Assembly (NCBI GenBank): GCA_000747625.2
Contig: JQDQ01000073.1
Location: 1-32,584 of the forward strand
Origin: Smithella sp. SCADC
Lineage (GTDB): Bacteria > Desulfobacterota > Syntrophia > Syntrophales > Smithellaceae
Direction: 5' to 3'
Length of the DNA stretch: 32,584 nucleotides
Part shown: one piece after another, positions 8,491 through 18,219 of the stretch
Numbering within the stretch: the first letter of the stretch is position 1
Layout: each line of letters begins with the position of its first letter
Program-made: the position numbers and the translations under genes
The notes under the pieces: generated by a model
What the model saw: only the letters and a program-made list of their open reading frames with translations
Told to the model about the DNA's origin: nothing
The model's database searches: none

Positions 8491-8970
8491 TTGAAATATT
8501 TCCACTACACACTGTATAGTTTAAAGAGTTTATCGCAGCAAACGAAAGAAATTTTACGTACGTTAAGCCTCTTCTGGTGCCGGATAAAATCTACAGAGTG
8601 TATCCACACTAAGATTCTAAACGACTTTCCGGAGACTATCCTCACATTTTTGGGACAGCCAAACCTTGCCTGGTGTCATTATACGCTTTCGCCTGCCTGC
8701 GCATCAACGAAATACGGCATTCAAAAAACAAAAATTACTGACACTGGAATTAATAATAAAAAATTTTGTATTTAGTCACCGGTTACTTTATGTACTACAA
8801 TTCTGTACGGTTTTTCAATTATTCATAACGAAACAGTTCTTTAATCAGTGATGGTTCATAGGCTTTTATCATGATTACATCTTTAATTTTCATATCTTAT
8901 AATAGCAATCATCAATGGCATGAATATTGATGTTATGAAATATTTATAGTAATATGCGGCATAAGATTGA
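8491..8970. other. Gap before nifA, no gene recognised
   Basis: About 480 AT-rich bases. The open frame continuing from the remnant at 8428 has no recognisable protein character. A perfect small inverted repeat AGTGT-ATCC-ACACT occurs near 8600. A GTAC-TACAATTCT-GTAC repeat lies near 8790 and could be an operator. A poor -24/-12-like site near nifA is listed separately. Confidence 0.5.
8916..8931 (+). promoter_or_regulatory. Weak sigma-54-like site upstream of nifA
   Basis: TGGCAT-GAATA-TTGAT has the -24 box and spacing of a sigma-54 promoter, but GA instead of the invariant GC at -12. The putative nifH promoter shows the same deviation. It is 40-55 bases upstream of the nifA start. In AT-rich DNA this may be chance. 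Confidence 0.25.
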
Positions 8971-8985
8971 ATGGAGCATTTCGTT

Positions 8986-10542
8986 ATGACGTCTGACAAT
9001 GAAAGTGACAGGGTATCGCGGGAAATAAACGAGCTTTCCCTGCTTTTTGAGATAAGCAAGAAATTGAGCGAAAGCCTTGACCTTAAGGCGGCCCTGAAGT
9101 TTGTCCTGAAGAGTATGGCTGAAAACACGGAAATGCCCCGCGGCGCCCTGACGATATTGAACCGCAGCAGCGGGGAAATTATCATTGAAGAAGCCTATGG
9201 ACTTCTGCCTGAGGAACAGGCCAAAGGGAAATACCTTATAGGTGAAGGCATTACCGGCAAGGTGATTGATACGGGCGAGACAATCATTGTGCCCAGTATT
9301 TTCGATAGCCCCTTGTTTCTGGACAGGACCGGATCCAGAGAAAAATTAAATAAACGTGATATTGCGTTTATCTGTGTCCCTATAAAAATAGGCAATGAAG
9401 TAATCGGGACCATCTCTGTTGATCGTCTTGTGACCGGAGGCACATCCTTTAAAGAAGATGTCCGGCTGCTCACGATCATTGCTTCCACAATATCGCAGGC
9501 TGTTCGTCTGCGTCAATTGGCCCAGGAAGAACTCGACAAGATCAAAGAAGAAAACATCCGTCTGCATGATGAACTGAAGATTCGGTACGGTCCCAAAACC
9601 ATCATCGGCACGTCAAATATCATGCAGAACATCTATGGGTTGATTGAAACGGTCTGCCGCACAAATGCCACGGTTTTGATCCTGGGTGAAAGCGGCGTCG
9701 GCAAGGAACGCGTTGCCCATGCGATCCATTACAATTCGAGTTATGCCAGCGGTCCTTACATCATCGTCAACTGTGCGGCGCTGCCGGAGTCCCTGATCGA
9801 AAGCGAGCTTTTCGGGCATGAAAAGGGCGCTTTCACCGGAGCCACCGGGTTTCGCAAGGGACGTTTTGAACTCGCTAACAACGGCACCATCTTTCTTGAC
9901 GAAATAGGCGACATCCCTCCAGCCGTTCAGACAAAATTACTGCGCGTTCTTCAAGAGAGGATGTTCGAGCGCATCGGCGGCAATATGAGCATAAAGGTGA
10001 ACATCCGGATTATCGCCGCAACAAACAGGGATCTGGAGGCGCTCATACGGGAAGGAAAGTTCAGGGAAGATCTCTATTACAGGCTGAACATCTTCCCCAT
10101 TGTTGTTCCGCCCCTGCGGGAGCGAAGGCCGGACATCATCCTGCTGGCCAATTATTTCATCGAGAAATACGCCCGGGAACTGGACAAGAAGATAGTGAGT
10201 ATCTCCGTCCCGGCAACAGACATGCTCATGCACTATCATTGGCCGGGAAATGTCCGGGAGCTGGAAAACTGTATCGAACGGGCCGTCATTCTCTGTACAG
10301 ACGGCGTCATCAAAACCTATCATCTGCCGCCGAATCTGCAGAAGAGCGAGAACTCTCCCCTCATCGAATCGAAAGGCACCTTGCCGGATATGTTGATCTC
10401 CCTGGAAAAAGAGATGATTGCCAGCGCCTTGAAACGCTGCCGCGGTAACGTGGCCAAAGCAGCACGAATCCTGGGATTGACAGAAAGAATCATGGGTCTC
10501 CGAGTGGCAAAATTCGGGATCGATCCGAAGAAAATGAAATAG
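8986..10542 (+). CDS. nifA: NifA-type sigma-54-dependent activator (GAF, AAA+, HTH)
   Basis: Enhancer-binding activator of the nif genes. Domain order: an N-terminal GAF domain (about residues 25-180), a linker helix (EELDKIKEENIRLHDELK), a sigma-54 AAA+ domain and a C-terminal Fis-type HTH. The AAA+ domain has Walker A GESGVGKE, the sigma-54 contact loop GAFTGA, Walker B IFLDEIGD and WPGNVRELEN. The HTH is RGNVAKAARILGLTERIMGL. The ORF track starts at ATG 8971. I prefer the in-frame ATG 8986, which has GGAG nine bases upstream; 8971 has none. The Cys-x4-Cys linker motif of oxygen-sensitive NifAs is absent. No nifL is present, so the GAF domain or a PII protein probably provides nitrogen control. 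Nitrogenase genes follow directly, which supports the NifA call. Confidence 0.93.
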   Translation: MTSDNESDRVSREINELSLLFEISKKLSESLDLKAALKFVLKSMAENTEMPRGALTILNRSSGEIIIEEAYGLLPEEQAKGKYLIGEGITGKVIDTGETIIVPSIFDSPLFLDRTGSREKLNKRDIAFICVPIKIGNEVIGTISVDRLVTGGTSFKEDVRLLTIIASTISQAVRLRQLAQEELDKIKEENIRLHDELKIRYGPKTIIGTSNIMQNIYGLIETVCRTNATVLILGESGVGKERVAHAIHYNSSYASGPYIIVNCAALPESLIESELFGHEKGAFTGATGFRKGRFELANNGTIFLDEIGDIPPAVQTKLLRVLQERMFERIGGNMSIKVNIRIIAATNRDLEALIREGKFREDLYYRLNIFPIVVPPLRERRPDIILLANYFIEKYARELDKKIVSISVPATDMLMHYHWPGNVRELENCIERAVILCTDGVIKTYHLPPNLQKSENSPLIESKGTLPDMLISLEKEMIASALKRCRGNVAKAARILGLTERIMGLRVAKFGIDPKKMK

Positions 10543-10681
10543 TTTTTCCTGAGAAATTCTACTCGTGACACTTCCTACAATTCCGAAGGATAATTTTAAA
10601 ATTACTACCGCTGCGTCGTTTTTTCCTTTGTCTTTACAAGTCTTACAAAACTTCAATTCAGAAAAAATTATTTCTTATGTT

Positions 10682-10692
10682 GTGATTATCAC
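10682..10692. promoter_or_regulatory. Palindrome upstream of the nifH promoter
   Basis: GTGATTATCAC is a perfect 11-base palindrome about 50 bases upstream of the -24 box, within TGTTGTGATTATCACGGCACA. It is one base short of a TGT-N10-ACA NifA site (TGT-TGTGATTATC-ACG). It may be the activator site or a binding site for another regulator. Identity not established. Confidence 0.35.
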
Positions 10693-10740
10693 GGCACATT
10701 AAGAATGGTGACATCTGGAAAATAAACGTTCTTCATGTTC

Positions 10741-11625
<885 letters not shown>

Positions 11626-11647
11626 CAGGATGAAGGAGGGAAATAAG

Positions 11648-12001
11648 ATGTTGATGATCAAAGCCATTATACGGCCGGAAAAAGTAGATGTTGTTTTGGA
11701 ACAGCTCATGTCGGAAGGATTTCCGTCAGTGACCAAGATGAATGTTTCGGGGCGAGGCAAGCAAAGAGGAATCAAGATCGGTGACATCACTTATGATGAA
11801 TTACCAAAAGAACTCTTAATGCTGGTCGTTCCCGATGCGGATAAGGAACTGGTGATCAATCTAATCATGAGCGCCGCGAAGTCCGGCACACAGGGGGCAT
11901 TTGGCGACGGCAAGATCTTTGTTTCCCAGGTGGAAGAAGTTTACACGGTCAGCTCCGGAATCAAGGAAACCAATACCGGAACCGAGGAGGTTAAATCATG
12001 A
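11648..12001 (+). CDS. nifI1: Nitrogenase-regulating PII-like protein NifI1
   Basis: NifI1 acts with NifI2 to inhibit NifDK when ammonium appears and releases it when 2-oxoglutarate is high. This is known from methanogens. MLMIKAIIRPEKVDVVLEQL and the C-terminal GDGKIFVSQVEEVYTV are PII-like, and the T-loop GRGKQRGIKIGDITYDELPK is the short NifI1 form without Tyr51. I chose ATG 11648, eight bases after GGAGG, over the longer ORF start at 11603. The stop overlaps the nifI2 start (ATGA), so translation is coupled. Confidence 0.95.
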   Translation: MLMIKAIIRPEKVDVVLEQLMSEGFPSVTKMNVSGRGKQRGIKIGDITYDELPKELLMLVVPDADKELVINLIMSAAKSGTQGAFGDGKIFVSQVEEVYTVSSGIKETNTGTEEVKS

Positions 12002-12378
12002 AAGAGGTCATGGCCGTAATCCGCATGAATAAAATTAATCAGACGAAAAAGGCGCTGATTGCCGCCGGCATTTCTTCCATGCACGCCCGTGATTGTATGG
12101 GGCGCGGCAAGGGGCTGGTGGATATTCAACTGCTGAAGGGAGCGGAACTTGGGTACGAAGAAGCCATCTCTCAACTGGGAAATTCGCAAAGGCTGATCCC
12201 GAAAAGAATGATTTCCGTCGTTGTGCCGGACGCTCTTACGGATAAGACCGTCTCGGTCATCATTGCCGCGAACCAGACGGGGAAATCCGGCGACGGCAAG
12301 ATATTTGTAATGCCTGTACTGGATGCCGTTCGCGTCCGGACGGGTGAGTCGGGAAACGACGCACTCGATGAAGCATAA
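11998..12378 (+). CDS. nifI2: Nitrogenase-regulating PII-like protein NifI2
   Basis: Partner of NifI1, 126 residues. MKEVMAVIRMNKINQTKKAL is the diagnostic NifI2 opening. The T-loop is longer and different from GlnB (GRGKGLVDIQLLKGAELGYE), and the C-terminus GKSGDGKIFVMPVLDAVRVRTGE has the PII nucleotide loop. Translation is coupled to nifI1 through an ATGA overlap. Its location between nifH and nifD is the usual one for post-translational switch-off of nitrogenase in anaerobic diazotrophs. Confidence 0.95.
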   Translation: MKEVMAVIRMNKINQTKKALIAAGISSMHARDCMGRGKGLVDIQLLKGAELGYEEAISQLGNSQRLIPKRMISVVVPDALTDKTVSVIIAANQTGKSGDGKIFVMPVLDAVRVRTGESGNDALDEA

Positions 12379-12391
12379 GAAGGAGATAGAC

Positions 12392-14044
12392 ATGCCGACA
12401 AAAAATAATACAGCAGTGGATGAAGCAGCCTTGGCTAATGAAGTCAAAGAACTCATTCTCAAGAAATATCCGGCAAAGGAGGCTCGCAAGCGGGCCAAGC
12501 AAATTATAGTGAACAAGGTTGAAGGTGATCAGGTTCCGGAAATTATGGCTAATACGCGCACGATTCCGGGAATCCTCACCATGCGGGGTTGCGCCTACGC
12601 CGGTTGCAAGGGCGTTGTCCTGGGGCCGACGCGCGACATTTTGCAGATTACTCACGGGCCGATCGGTTGCGGATTTTACACTTGGGGAACCAGGCGGAAC
12701 CAGACAATGCCCAAAACACCGGAGAGCGCCAATTTCATGACCTATGCCATGTCCACGGATATGCAGGAAGAAGAAATCATCTTCGGCGGAGAAAAGAAAC
12801 TCAAGAAAGCCATTGAAGAAGCAATTGATTTATTCCATCCCAAAGCCATCAGCATTTTTTCCACCTGCCCGGTAGGGCTTATCGGCGATGATGTCCATGC
12901 CGTCGCCCGCGAGATGGAAGAAAAGTATCCGGAGGTCAACATTTTCGGTTTCAGTTGCGAGGGATATAAAGGTGTCAGCCAGTCGGCAGGCCACCATATC
13001 GCCAACAACAAACTCTTTACCGATGTGGTCGGACAGAGCGAAATGCAAAAAGAAGGAAAGTACCGGTTCAATATTCTCGGTGAATACAACATCGGGGGAG
13101 ACGCCTTTGAGATCGAACGAATTATTGATCTCTGCGGCATGACCCGGCATTCCACTTTCAGCGGCAACTCGGAATATGACGAATTTGCCAGCGCCCATAC
13201 AGTTGATTTGAACGTCGTCATGTGCCACCGCTCCATTAACTATCTGGCCGAGATGATGGAAAAAAAGTACGGAATTCCCTGGTTTAAGATCAGTTTTATC
13301 GGCGCGGGAGCTACCGCGAAGTCGCTGCGCAAAATTGCGGCCTACTTCGGCGCTCCCGAGCTAATGGAGAGAGTTGAAAAAGTCATTGCCGAAGAAATTT
13401 ATCATGTGGAAGCAGTGCGTCAGGAAGTCCGTGCGCGCTGTGAAGGTAAAACAGCCATGCTCTTTGTCGGCGGCTCCAGGGCGCACCACTATCAGGAGCT
13501 GTTTACCGAGATCGGCATGAAGACCTTATCAGCAGGGTATGAATTTGCTCACCGCGACGACTATGAAGGGCGCAAGGTGATCCCTAATATCGTTGTGGAC
13601 GCCGATTCACGCAATATTGAAGAATTGACGGTGGAGGCCGATCCGGCACGGTACCGGCCCCGCAAAACGGAGGAAGAATTGGCGCAATTAACTAAACGAG
13701 AAGGCATCGGTTTTAACGATTATGTGGGCATGATGTCCGAAATGAAGAAAGGCGATCTGATCATCGACGACCTAAATCATCATGAAGCAGAGGTTCTGAT
13801 GGAAAAATATAAACCGGATATTTTTTGCGCCGGCGTCAAGGAAAAGTATGTGATCCAAAAAGGAGGAATACCGCTCAAACAACTGCACAGTTACGACTAC
13901 AGCGGTCCCTACGCCGGATTCCGCGGCGCGATCAACTTTTACCGGGAGATCGACCGGATGGTTAATTCCAACGTCTTTCGCTTCATTAAAGCTCCCTGGC
14001 AGAAGAACCCGGAGCTGACGGGAAGCTACGCCTGCAACAGGTAA
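12392..14044 (+). CDS. nifD: Nitrogenase molybdenum-iron protein alpha chain NifD
   Basis: Alpha subunit carrying FeMo-cofactor, 550 residues from ATG 12392, which has AAGGAGA just upstream. The ORF-track start at 12323 lies inside nifI2 and is rejected. P-cluster cysteines are in GCAYAGCKG (Cys67), THGPIGCGFY (Cys93) and FSTCPVGLIGDD. The FeMo-cofactor Cys is in VVMCHRSINY (about residue 278) and the His in QLHSYDYSGPY (about 499). The GHHIAN segment that gives the homologue of Av His195 is present. Residues about 405-460 (EELTVEADPARYRPRKTEEE and onward) form the insertion seen in clostridial and other anaerobe NifD proteins. All metal ligands are present, so an active Mo-nitrogenase is expected. 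Confidence 0.98.
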   Translation: MPTKNNTAVDEAALANEVKELILKKYPAKEARKRAKQIIVNKVEGDQVPEIMANTRTIPGILTMRGCAYAGCKGVVLGPTRDILQITHGPIGCGFYTWGTRRNQTMPKTPESANFMTYAMSTDMQEEEIIFGGEKKLKKAIEEAIDLFHPKAISIFSTCPVGLIGDDVHAVAREMEEKYPEVNIFGFSCEGYKGVSQSAGHHIANNKLFTDVVGQSEMQKEGKYRFNILGEYNIGGDAFEIERIIDLCGMTRHSTFSGNSEYDEFASAHTVDLNVVMCHRSINYLAEMMEKKYGIPWFKISFIGAGATAKSLRKIAAYFGAPELMERVEKVIAEEIYHVEAVRQEVRARCEGKTAMLFVGGSRAHHYQELFTEIGMKTLSAGYEFAHRDDYEGRKVIPNIVVDADSRNIEELTVEADPARYRPRKTEEELAQLTKREGIGFNDYVGMMSEMKKGDLIIDDLNHHEAEVLMEKYKPDIFCAGVKEKYVIQKGGIPLKQLHSYDYSGPYAGFRGAINFYREIDRMVNSNVFRFIKAPWQKNPELTGSYACNR

Positions 14045-14069
14045 AATGAACAATTAAAGGAGAAACATC

Positions 14070-15446
14070 ATGCTACTTCGACATACACCCGAGACATTAG
14101 CCGACCGATCTGCCCTGACGGTCAATCCGGCCAAGACTTGTCAGCCCGTGGGAGCCATGTACGCAGCGCTGGGCATTCATAATTGTCTGCCGCACAGCCA
14201 CGGGGCTCAGGGCTGCTGCGCCTATCATCGGAGCGCGCTGACCAGACATTATAAAGACCCGATTATGGCTACGACCAGTTCCTTTACGGAAGGGGCGTCC
14301 GTTTTCGGCGGACAGGCCAACCTGCTGGAGGCAATTAATAATATTTTTACGATTTACGGCCCTGATATTGTAGCCGTTCATACGACTTGTCTGTCCGAAG
14401 TCATCGGTGACGACCTCGGACAGATTATCAACAAGGCTCTGGCGGATGGAAAGATTCCCAAAGGCAAACGGGTTATCCACACCAACACTCCGAGCTTTAA
14501 GGGATCGCATGTGACTGGTTTTGCCAACATGACCCAGAGCATGGTCCATTATCTTGCCGAAAACACAGGAAAGGGGACAGGGCAGATCAATATTATTCCC
14601 GGATTTGTCGAGCCGTCGGATATGGCCGAGATAAAAAGAATCTCATCCCTGATGGGAGTAAAAAGTATCCTTTTCCCCGATACATCTGAGGTCGTTAACG
14701 GCCCTCTGGACGGACGTTTTCACATGTATCCCAAAGGCGGTGCAACGGTAGACCAGATCCGGAGCGCCGGAGACAGCGCTTTCACCGTCTCCCTGGGCAG
14801 CAATGCATCTCTGCCGGCGGCAAAGCTTTTGGATACGAAATGCGGCATCCGCTTCAAGGATATGGAATTACCGATCGGCATTTCGGCAACGGATGCCTTT
14901 GTTGATGCGCTCAGGAAAGCTGCCGGCGTGAGTGTCCCCGACAGTATTATGGTGGAACGCGGACAAGTCGTTGACGTTTTGACGGACAATCATCAGTATT
15001 TTTACGGGAAAAAGGTTGCCCTTGTCGGAGATCCCGATCAATTAGTTTCGCTGACGCAGTTTCTCACCGATATGGATATGAAGATTCTTTATGTGGTGAC
15101 CGGGACTCCGGCAGGAGCAAAATTCGAGGAAAGCATTCGTGGCTTTACCGGACCTGACACGATTATCAAGCATGGCCTGGGAGCTGATTTGTTTTATTTT
15201 CACCAGTTGGTGAAAAACAACAGGCCGGATCTGATATTTGGCAACACTTATGCCAAATATATAGCCCGCGATGAAGATATTCCCCTCATCCGGATCGGCT
15301 TCCCGATTTATGACCGGGTCGGCCACCAGTATTTTCCGGTAGTGGGTTATCGCGGCGCTATGCGTATGATGGAAAAGATTCTGAATGCTTTGCTGGACCG
15401 CCAGGACCGCGATGCACCGGAACAAAATTTTGAATTGATCATGTAA
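14070..15446 (+). CDS. nifK: Nitrogenase molybdenum-iron protein beta chain NifK
   Basis: Beta subunit, 458 residues. P-cluster ligands are Cys24 in KTCQPVGAMYA, Cys49 in GAQGCCAYHR and the Cys in HTTCLSEVIGDD. Also typical are NTPSFKGSHVTGF, PGFVEPSDM, GNTYAKYIA and IRIGFPIYDRVGHQ. It lacks the roughly 50-residue N-terminal extension of Azotobacter-type NifK, like the short clostridial form. That fits the insertion-bearing NifD and the nifI genes. It starts at ATG 14070 after AAAGGAGAA. Confidence 0.98.
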   Translation: MLLRHTPETLADRSALTVNPAKTCQPVGAMYAALGIHNCLPHSHGAQGCCAYHRSALTRHYKDPIMATTSSFTEGASVFGGQANLLEAINNIFTIYGPDIVAVHTTCLSEVIGDDLGQIINKALADGKIPKGKRVIHTNTPSFKGSHVTGFANMTQSMVHYLAENTGKGTGQINIIPGFVEPSDMAEIKRISSLMGVKSILFPDTSEVVNGPLDGRFHMYPKGGATVDQIRSAGDSAFTVSLGSNASLPAAKLLDTKCGIRFKDMELPIGISATDAFVDALRKAAGVSVPDSIMVERGQVVDVLTDNHQYFYGKKVALVGDPDQLVSLTQFLTDMDMKILYVVTGTPAGAKFEESIRGFTGPDTIIKHGLGADLFYFHQLVKNNRPDLIFGNTYAKYIARDEDIPLIRIGFPIYDRVGHQYFPVVGYRGAMRMMEKILNALLDRQDRDAPEQNFELIM

Positions 15447-15457
15447 AGGAAAGAACG

Positions 15458-16858
15458 ATGATTGAGATTCTCGACGCTAGAAAAGATCAGATTTTTGAAA
15501 AAGGCGCGCAAGATACCTTCGAGATGACTTGCGAAAAGGTCAGCGTCGCCGGTTCGGTAAGCCAGCGGGCCTGCGTTTTCTGCGGGTCTAGAGTTGTTCT
15601 CTATCCGATCGCCGACGCTCTGCATTTGATCCACGGCCCGGTAGGCTGCGCCGCTTATACCTGGGACATCCGGGGATCACTATCCTCGGGACCGGAACTG
15701 CACCGGTTGAGTTTCTCCACCGATTTGCGCGAAAACGAGGTCATCTACGGCGGCGAGAAAAAACTTTATGCGGCGTTAACGGAACTCATCGAAACGTATA
15801 AACCGAAGGCAGCTTTTGTTTATGCCACTTGTATTATCGGCCTTATCGGCGACGATATTCAGGCTGTCTGTAAGAAAGTGGCCGCCGAGCAGGGGATTGA
15901 CGTAATTCCGGTTCACTCCGAAGGCTTCCGGGGAACAAAAAAAGACGGTTATAAAGCGGCCTGTGAGGCTTTATATCGTTTGATCGGACAGGACGACAAA
16001 GCGGTTGTGTCACAGCACAGCATCAATATTCTCGGGGATTTCAATCTGGCCGGAGAAACCTGGATCATCAAGGAATACTACAAAAGGATGGGTGTGGAAG
16101 TAGTATCGTGCATGACCGGCGACGGCAGGATTGATGAAATCCGGCGGGCGCATAAGGCGTCCATGAATGTCGTACAATGCTCCGGCTCAATGACGTATCT
16201 TGCCCAAATGATGCGGGAGACATTTGGCATACCCTTCGAACGTGTTTCCTATTTCGGCATTGAGGACACGGCTGAAGCCTTATATACAGTCGCCTGGCAC
16301 TTCCACGACGCGGCCATTTTGCAAAACACGGAGGAATTGGTGCGCGAAGAAGTAAACCGCATTTATCCCGAAGTGGAAAAATACCGGCAGGAGTTGACCG
16401 GAAGAAAGGCCGCCATTTATGTGGGCGGATCGTTTAAGGCTTTTTCGCTGGTCAAAGCTCTGCGCCATCTGGGGATTGCGACTGCTATTGTCGGCTCTCA
16501 GACCGGCAACAAGGAAGACTACGAATATCTGGAAGAGATCTGCGACCCCGGAACCATTATCGTTGATGATACGAATCCGCTGGAACTCTCCCGCTTCATG
16601 GCTGAGAAGAACGTGGATTTGCTCATCGGCGGCGTGAAAGAACGTCCCATTGCCTATAAAATGGGGGTTGCCTTTTGCGACCACAACCACGAACGCAAAG
16701 AGGCGCTGGCCGGGTTTGCGGGGATGATCAACTTTTGCCGGGAAGTTTATGCGTCGGTGACAAGCCCGGTGTGGCAATTCTCACCGGCTAAGAATCTGCG
16801 GACAAGAAAGGAGGGAACGGAAGATGCAAGCGAATTTTGTCAAGCTGCCCACAGTTAA
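15458..16858 (+). CDS. nifE: FeMo-cofactor scaffold protein NifE
   Basis: NifE forms the NifEN scaffold on which the NifB product matures into FeMo-cofactor; it is a NifD paralogue. RACVFCGSRVVLYPIADA, HGPVGCAAYTWDIRGS, ATCIIGLIGDD, LGDFNLAGE and VQCSGSMTYLAQMM are characteristic, and the cluster cysteines are kept. The C-terminus reads through the ribosome-binding site of nifN, giving a 35-base overlap. 466 residues, normal length. It is in the operon 11 bases after nifK. Confidence 0.97.
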   Translation: MIEILDARKDQIFEKGAQDTFEMTCEKVSVAGSVSQRACVFCGSRVVLYPIADALHLIHGPVGCAAYTWDIRGSLSSGPELHRLSFSTDLRENEVIYGGEKKLYAALTELIETYKPKAAFVYATCIIGLIGDDIQAVCKKVAAEQGIDVIPVHSEGFRGTKKDGYKAACEALYRLIGQDDKAVVSQHSINILGDFNLAGETWIIKEYYKRMGVEVVSCMTGDGRIDEIRRAHKASMNVVQCSGSMTYLAQMMRETFGIPFERVSYFGIEDTAEALYTVAWHFHDAAILQNTEELVREEVNRIYPEVEKYRQELTGRKAAIYVGGSFKAFSLVKALRHLGIATAIVGSQTGNKEDYEYLEEICDPGTIIVDDTNPLELSRFMAEKNVDLLIGGVKERPIAYKMGVAFCDHNHERKEALAGFAGMINFCREVYASVTSPVWQFSPAKNLRTRKEGTEDASEFCQAAHS

Positions 16859-18209
16859 AAAAACCGGGCCGGCCTTTGTTTCCACACGCAACGCGTGCAA
16901 ACTTTGCGCGCCTTTGGGTGCAAGTCTTGTTTTCCGCGGTATCGAAGGTTGTGTTCCCCTTATTCACGGTTCGCAAGGTTGCGCAACTTATATCCGCCGT
17001 TACGTCATCAGTCATTTCAAGGAGCCGATAGATATTGCTTCTTCCAATTTCAGCGAAGCAACGGCCATCTTCGGCGGCGCGGCTAATTTAAAAATTGCTT
17101 TGGATAATCTGATTCGCCAATATAAGCCTTCCGCCATCGGCATTGCCTCTACCTGTCTTTCGGAAACCATCGGCGATGATGTCCAGGGTTATCTCGAAGA
17201 ATACCGGAAAGTCCATGTGGGTGTAGATATCCCGGCCCTGATTTATGCCTCGACCCCCAGTTACCGGGGAACGCATATGGATGGTTATCATGAAGCAGTC
17301 AAAGCAACAGTTGTTGCCCTGGCCTGCGGCGGTCCACGCAGCAACAGTTTAAATATCGTTCCCGGATTTTTGTCGGCGGCGGACTTGCGCCATCTTCAGG
17401 AGATTATAGCTGACTTTCAGTTGCCGTGCACCATGCTGCCCGATTATTCGGAAACACTCGACGGCGAATCCTGGTCCGATTACCAGAAACTCTCTCCCGG
17501 CGGAACGCCGGTATCAGCGATCCGTGCCATGGGATGTGCTGCGGCAACCATTGAGTTGGGCCGCTCTCTGGCCGGGGAAGAAACAGCTGCTTCCTGTCTA
17601 ACAGAGGCCTTTGGCGTGAAGAGGGTGACGCTGGGAATTCCCATCGGCATCCGGGAGACGGATCTGTTTTTCAGCGCAGTCCAGGAAATAGCAGGCTGCG
17701 AGCTGCCGCAAAAGTATGCCAAGCAAAGAGGAAGATTGGTGGATGCTTATATCGATGGACACAAAACCATCTCCGGGAAGCGCGCCGTGATCTACGGGGA
17801 AGCAGATTTTGTCGCCTCCATGGCCTCCTTCCTGGATGAAATCGGCATTGTGCCGTCGCTTTGCGCCACGGGCGCCCCGACCAAAAAGTTTCAGGAAATC
17901 GTTTCCTCCTTATTGTCCGCGGGACACAAGGATATCATCATCCGGGAAGATGCTGATTTTGAAGACATGCTCGATATTTGCAGCAAGATCGGTGTGGATA
18001 TTATTATCGGCAACTCCAAAGGCTATTATTTGGCCAAAAATTTGAACCTTCCGCTCGTGCGCGCCGGTTTTCCGGTTCATGACCGCATTGGCGGACAACG
18101 CATTTTACATGTGGGATACGAGGGAACGCAGCAGCTTTTCGATCGGATCGTGAATGCTCTGATAGAGTATAAACAAATTAACTCGCCGGTCGGTTACAGT
18201 TATATATAG
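16824..18209 (+). CDS. nifN: FeMo-cofactor scaffold protein NifN
   Basis: Partner of NifE and paralogue of NifK, 461 residues. TRNACKLCAPLGASLVFRGI, HGSQGCATYIRRYVISHFKEP, STCLSETIGDD, STPSYRGTHMDGY, PGFLSAADLRHL and VRAGFPVHDRIGGQR appear in the expected order. It begins within the last codons of nifE, with AAGGAGG nine bases before the ATG, so NifE and NifN are likely made in balanced amounts. nifB follows after 10 bases. Confidence 0.97.
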   Translation: MQANFVKLPTVKKTGPAFVSTRNACKLCAPLGASLVFRGIEGCVPLIHGSQGCATYIRRYVISHFKEPIDIASSNFSEATAIFGGAANLKIALDNLIRQYKPSAIGIASTCLSETIGDDVQGYLEEYRKVHVGVDIPALIYASTPSYRGTHMDGYHEAVKATVVALACGGPRSNSLNIVPGFLSAADLRHLQEIIADFQLPCTMLPDYSETLDGESWSDYQKLSPGGTPVSAIRAMGCAAATIELGRSLAGEETAASCLTEAFGVKRVTLGIPIGIRETDLFFSAVQEIAGCELPQKYAKQRGRLVDAYIDGHKTISGKRAVIYGEADFVASMASFLDEIGIVPSLCATGAPTKKFQEIVSSLLSAGHKDIIIREDADFEDMLDICSKIGVDIIIGNSKGYYLAKNLNLPLVRAGFPVHDRIGGQRILHVGYEGTQQLFDRIVNALIEYKQINSPVGYSYI

Positions 18210-18219
18210 GAGAGAAAAA

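Noticed and set aside
8428-8775. 115-residue ORF after glnK1 as an intact gene
   Set aside because: Only the first 20 codons resemble anything (the mini-HTH start). The rest has no helix-turn-helix, no family pattern and AT-rich composition like the surrounding gap, so I call it a remnant.
12323-12391. Longer start of nifD given by the ORF track
   Set aside because: It would place 23 extra residues inside nifI2. ATG 12392 has AAGGAGA just upstream and the expected N-terminus.
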